NCBI RefSeq assembly: GCF_964340395.1
Contig: NC_135558.1
Location: 16,396,271 to 16,433,270, forward strand
DNA length: 37,000 nucleotides
Source: Glandiceps talaboti
Lineage: Eukaryota; Hemichordata; Enteropneusta; Spengelidae
Direction of reading: 5' to 3'
Below the pieces are notes generated by a model. That model searched no databases. It was not told where the DNA came from and saw nothing but the letters and a program-made list of their open reading frames with translations. Within the stretch, counting starts at the first letter, position 1; the number at the start of each line of letters is the position of its first letter. A program made the position numbers and the translations under genes. Positions 31,063-37,000 of the stretch are shown piece by piece.

Positions 31063-32574
31063 TCTATGAGTCCAAATATTGGGGAATAATATAATCATAC
31101 GTCCTCAAGAATAATCGGGAAAATGATGACAATTTGGAATGTTATAATTGTCTCATATTTCTAGAACCTCACAACCAGTGACACAAACACGGGTTGTCGT
31201 GACTTAGAACGACCAGGGTACATAATCCATAATTTTTATTCAATGACAATATTTTGGCTTATGCATGATTCTATAATGAAACTATATGGTAATTTACTAT
31301 AGTCAAATAGATAGCCTGGGAAGAGGGGTCAGTTTCTATGGCATTCCGAGCCATTTCATCAGGATGACAGTAACAAATTGATGCAGAAAGCAGTTATCCA
31401 CCGAGGCACCGAGTTGTATATCCTGGCAACATGAAGGTGAGGTTATATCTACATATTAACGCAAGCAGAATAGATTGTAAAAAGCAGTCGTAAGTGGCGC
31501 TCTAATCAATCTAAAGTACAGACACTGTGGAAGGATGTTTGTTGTGTATTATCTTTATTGTGTCTATCCATTGGCCCTCCACAGGTCTATGGTCTATCTC
31601 AACATGCAACTTAGTGATCACTGATCTTTATACATCGTTTAAGAGCATTTGCAAGCTAAGACGAAATATCCTGTAAAACACCCCAGTATCGTACGTACAG
31701 GTATGATGTTAACATATAGCATTTACTAAATTCACTTTTACATTAAATACCTTGTACCACGATGTGTCGAATTGTTGCGAGTCATTTATATATAGTCCAT
31801 CGTGAAATGTGTAATTCTAAAAATATCCCATGTGAAAAAATAATATGTTCATGTTGTTGTTGATCAGTGACCGTTAAGACGTTAATGACGACGAAAATAG
31901 CAACAGAAAGCGTCCAATGATATAAAGGAAATAGCGTAGGAGTGATTTCCCTGTTTTGACCACATCGAGTACTAAGATTTAACGTCATTCCTCTGTACAG
32001 AAAGCCAAGATATATCAATTTACAAGCCTTCGTGTGGAGGAAACAGATACACCTGCCACATATGGCAACTTTACGTCAGCATGAATTCTCCTAAAGAGGG
32101 CGGGGTCAGAAAAAACAGCTGTTCCGTCATATTCCATAGGTATATAGAAGAAATACACGATATTTTACTCGTCGTACTCTCTTTAAGTGAAGGCTTAAAG
32201 CGCTAAGTACACGAGTCATCGTATTCAGACAAGGTCCCAAGCAGTCTTGCCTATATTTAAGGACGGTTTCAGAGCAGAATTTTACATGATTTACAATAGA
32301 TATTGCCCCAAGTGAACGTTTAACAGGTGAGACATACAGTCATATGAATAAGCTAAATAACAATATGGTATACGTAGCCGGAACTTGCTATTGATACGAA
32401 AGCTTGTATATAGTGATCGTGACGTGAGTACCGTGACGTGACGTGACATGCGCATTAGACAAACATTGATCTTAAATTCAATTCTCTGAACAATTTGTGA
32501 TCAATAGTGAAGCCAATGAGGGGTAAAAGCCCTTGGCCGCTGGTTGTTTTTCACACGATGTATATATGTACCTT
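31063..32574. other. Gene-free stretch
   Basis: No supported ORF. A short CGTGACGTGA-type repeat lies at about 32418-32448. Confidence 0.4.
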
Positions 32575-32576
32575 TC

Positions 32577-34003
<1,427 letters not shown>

Positions 34004-34289
34004 GTAGCCCCATCTACACGTAGGTCGTCCTACCTGAGGCAGTCCCAAGTCCTACCTGGGGTAGGATATATTTGTTTCTACACGTAGGAAGGTTACAGCG
34101 GAGATGTCGCGCGTTCCGCCCTGACAGTACATAGGACGAAGTCAGGAGGGTTTCAGGAAACCTCTCAAAGGTGTCCTAAGTCAGGACGGTTTCAGGACAG
34201 GTTCAGGACGCGTTTGCGTCTACACGGGCTTCAAACTATCCTGAATCCTACCTCAGGTAGGATTTTTAGTGCCGTGTAGACGGGACTAC
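34004..34289. mobile_element. MITE family 3
   Basis: About 286 bp with inverted ends: GTAGCCCCATCTACACG on the left and CGTGTAGACGGGACTAC on the right (15 of 17 match). An inner inverted motif, TCCTACCTGAGG / CCTCAGGTAGGA, occurs near both ends, and GTCAGGAC / TTCAGGAC motifs repeat between. It is more GC-rich than its surroundings. No coding. Confidence 0.75.
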
Positions 34290-34454
34290 AATAACACTGG
34301 GTATCTTTTCATCCGTATATCCTGTGCAATACATCAACTGATGACTCTTAATTTCCGTATTAAAACGATGGAAGTGAACATTTGAATATGATATAACCAT
34401 ACATCGTTCATCATTTTAAACTTTGCGGATATCACATGCGGAACAGCGCAAATA

Positions 34455-34838
34455 TTTAGGCCTAATAAAAAATTGTGTATGTCCTATTACTCAATTTTAG
34501 AATAGATGGTGTAGGTAGAATTTTTATTTTATTTTTTAAATATTTTTTTTTTCCATATGTGAGTGTCTAGTTCAGGTAGTTATGTTTTCCGTTGTTTTCC
34601 ATATGGTCTCTATCTATGTTATTGGTTTCTACTCATCAGATGTATATCCATTACAGATTGGAAGAACAATTTTATGTTGTCTCTATAAATTGCCGCCAGT
34701 TTCTGCATCCACTATTTCTTGCGAAACTTCACAATTTTCGTGAATTTCTTTTTCTCGAATACGCAAAAAAAGGGTTAGGATCGGCGTGAAAAACTAGGTG
34801 GGGTCGGGTAACCGGAACCACATACTTTTTAGGCCTTA
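34455..34838 (+). mobile_element. MITE family 1, copy 4 (most complete)
   Basis: Both tips are preserved: TTTAGGCCTAA with TTGTGTATGTCC on the left and GGTAACCGGAACCACATAC with TTTTTAGGCCTTA on the right, so the terminal inverted repeat is about 30 bp with a palindromic TAGGCCTA-like tip. The body matches copies 1-3. Confidence 0.85.
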
Positions 34839-35524
34839 TACTGATGAGGTGACGAACCTCTTACGTCAGACAGTCACATGTTGACGTTGGCGTTATGACG
34901 TTTACGTATAACCTGACCAACCCACCTGTTAGACATGACCTTTGACCTGAGATATGCAAAACGAAGTCAATTCTGGTGGCCGGGAACAATAGATGTCACA
35001 CACACAGTTACATGCAGAGTTGATGTTTGTCGCATCTCTTTGAAATCGTGGTAAAAGTACTCAGCAGTGCACAGAAGGAGCGTCTCTTCATTAATTCACT
35101 ATTTTTGGAGTTACGAGATGGCAAATTACATGCCAGATTGCCGTGATCATGAGCTGTAATCGTTTGCTTCACGACGTGTATACTCTGATCCGTAGTACTG
35201 TATCTCACCTGTGATGGTAGGACATCACCTATACACATAGTATTGCCACTGACTAATACTGGATTTTAACAGTACATGACAACGTGTATTGAGAGTAAAC
35301 TTCGTTTGATCTTCTACCTAACAGTAACTTGATATACAGTCCTTGTGTATCACAGCAACCTGTAAGTTGTACTCTTACAGTTCCACTAGAATACGTGTAT
35401 ATCTTAGTGAATTGAATTGAAATTGAATTGAATTGAAATTTATAGTGAATTGAATAGTATATCGATACTTCAGGCGACTACGCTATATATCTCTTACAAC
35501 GCAGCACAACCCGGCAGCACAACC
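34839..35524. other. Upstream region of the 35525 gene
   Basis: No ORF is supported. A (GAATT)n-like short repeat lies at 35410-35458. CTATATAT at about 35483-35490 could be a core promoter element, 35-40 bases before the ATG. Confidence 0.4.
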
Positions 35525-35586
35525 ATGGGAACAGTCCTGGGTAAGAGTAAAGAAGAAAAGGTTCGGAAAACAGTCCTTCTTACAGG
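35525..35586 (+). CDS. Exon 1 of an unidentified, probably N-myristoylated protein
   Basis: ATG in good context (CAACCATGG) opens MGTVLGKSKEEKVRKTVLLT, then donor GG|GTAAGAG. Gly2 with a small residue at position 6 and following lysines fits an N-myristoylation plus basic membrane-targeting signal. Exon 2 at 36047 continues in the same phase (GG|A). The MGTVL start and length recall the N-terminus of CDK5 activator p35 proteins, but that is a weak resemblance over few residues and the rest is outside the window. Confidence 0.55.
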
Positions 35587-36046
35587 GTAAGAGTACTCTT
35601 TGTTCCGTGTGATATTCCCGAGGGACGAGATGACAGAGCATGAGAAAGGGCTGTCTATATACATTGCGGCATTGAAAGCCTGTCTCTCGAGAGGTTTGTT
35701 GGATATTGAAGTCAACATTCGTGTCGAACAGTTAATGGGGCTTTGAAGATGAAACTCGCAGATAATTAAGTATAAATTCGTTCGTCAAATACAGTATTGT
35801 TGTATATATTTTATTTTCTGTAATATGATCGATCGACTCGGTGAGTGTTGGGGTTGGCAACAGAACGGCGTGTCGTACAACCGATACGCCCAAAAGTATC
35901 GTATATTGTTGTATTGTTCTCGGTATATTTTCATCAACCTGTGTACAAAGATGTCGACCTTCACCAAAGTGAAACTATAATAACACAGTGGTCGCACTGC
36001 TTCTTTCCTGTTTAACAGTATAGCTTCTTTTCATCTGTACATTTAG

Positions 36047-36138
36047 AGCTGTGAGTGCATTCCAGAACTCGGGGCAGAAAAACGACAAACCCGAAGCCAC
36101 TCCAAGGCCGGCCGATGAGCCCAACATCACACAAAAAG
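36047..36138 (+). CDS. Exon 2 of the same unidentified protein
   Basis: Acceptor TTTTCATCTGTACATTTAG (ending 36046), then codons for AVSAFQNSGQKNDKPEATPR and PADEPNITQK, and donor G|GTAAGCC at 36139. Both splice sites are consensus and the phase agrees with exon 1 (intron 35587-36046). The segment is hydrophilic, Pro/Glu/Asn-rich and probably disordered. Local GC content is higher than the surroundings, as expected for an exon. Confidence 0.55.
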
Positions 36139-37000
36139 GTAAGCCGAGTTTTTAGCAATACAAACAATCTGATTTAAAACTTAATTCCCAAGGCAAGCCA
36201 ACCAACAAAAGTCAATTTTAATTTAGAGGTACTTTTCTGTGACGATTTGCTCAATCGGATGACAAACCCGGCCGTATACTATCCGGACGCAGGAATACAA
36301 TGACGTAACATCGAGTGCTTTTATCCTTCTCACTCGTCCGTAATGCTTCAATTGTGTTTATATACCCTCATTGATTGTCATAGAGACGACTAATCAATTT
36401 TATAGATTATCGGATTTTCTCGCGTTGTTGGCATATGTGTCATCGATGTGTGAGTATAATACTCTCTTGTTTTCGCTGTAGGACAATTAGTTTATTTGTT
36501 GATGCTTCTTCACTAAGGGGGGGGGGGTGACAGTTTGTCCTTTTTCGGATTATACCAGTGGCGAACTGACTATGAAAGTTGTCTCATGTTTTCATATTAG
36601 TTGTGTTTAGATTTAGCAAAGAAAGGCATGTAACTACTCAAAATTTGTCAACCATGCATGAACCATACAGGCAGTGGTTTTAGTCTCAAGTTCTAGGTCA
36701 CACGTATCCCATACAATTCATGGGGCACTGCTATGGCCATTGCTGACGTTACGTTCCAAATCTCACTTTGGCAAACTAAGGATTCGGTTCCAACTTTGCT
36801 ATATCATGGAAGGAGGGACTAACACAAGAATTTCAAAACGGCATATTGACAAGAATAACTGACCATTTTGATCATACAAAATTCCACACAGAATGTTATG
36901 AGTCAACCAGTCTAGTTCCTATACAGTATCGTATCGATTTATACCTTCACTCACAGACTGTGGTTAGACCACAGTTGGCATCCAGACCATGAGTCAACTT
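36139..37000. other. Probable intron of the 35525 gene
   Basis: Follows the exon 2 donor; no further exon is evident before the window ends. A poly-G run lies at about 36518-36527. Confidence 0.4.

Overview
The window looks like nuclear DNA of a non-vertebrate metazoan, most likely a marine invertebrate. It is AT-rich, has GT-AG introns and polyadenylation signals, and carries animal-type Golgi glycosylation genes buried in transposons, MITEs, a tRNA-derived SINE and microsatellites. The phylum cannot be fixed from sequence alone; a hemichordate or other marine deuterostome is only a guess.

Host genes. (1) A two-exon carbohydrate sulfotransferase on + (1252-1451 joined to 2313-3390). (2) A one-exon beta-1,4-N-acetylgalactosaminyltransferase on + (14268-15845), complete except for a single in-frame TAG at codon 112. 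(3) The first two coding exons of an unidentified, probably N-myristoylated protein on + (35525-35586 and 36047-36138), which continues beyond the window. The first two are type II Golgi enzymes of glycan synthesis, but nothing shows that they work together.

Mobile DNA. 4552-10473 is a Ty3/gypsy element with RT, RNase H, DD35E integrase and a C-terminal chromodomain; most of its 5' part is deleted and pol has a frameshift. Directly behind it (about 10474-12719) is the 3' end of a related element: the pol tail, an envelope-like membrane-protein ORF and an LTR. 16720-21540 holds a minus-strand LINE (endonuclease, RT, Cys/His C-terminus) broken by an opposite-strand LINE fragment and by a Helentron/pearl-like element. 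22090-24310 holds a tandem MITE, a pogo/Tigger remnant and ends of a second Helentron-like copy.

Most unusual region. 24300-27190 (minus) is a compact, decaying set of at least four ORFs with virus-like spacing: one base between stop and start at one junction, and a one-base stop/start overlap at another. They encode a conserved 195-aa protein, a broken coiled-coil and membrane protein, a broken candidate capsid-like protein, and a protein with two Cys/His modules. I recognise the first three as a protein set that recurs in marine invertebrate genomes without assigned function. A virus-derived or Polinton-like origin is an inference.

The rest (27190-35500) holds no recognisable host gene. 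It carries two inverted copies of a 230-280 bp repeat with CT/GA microsatellites at their outer ends, three of the four copies of a MITE family with TAGGCCTA tips, a 152-bp near-palindrome and another MITE.
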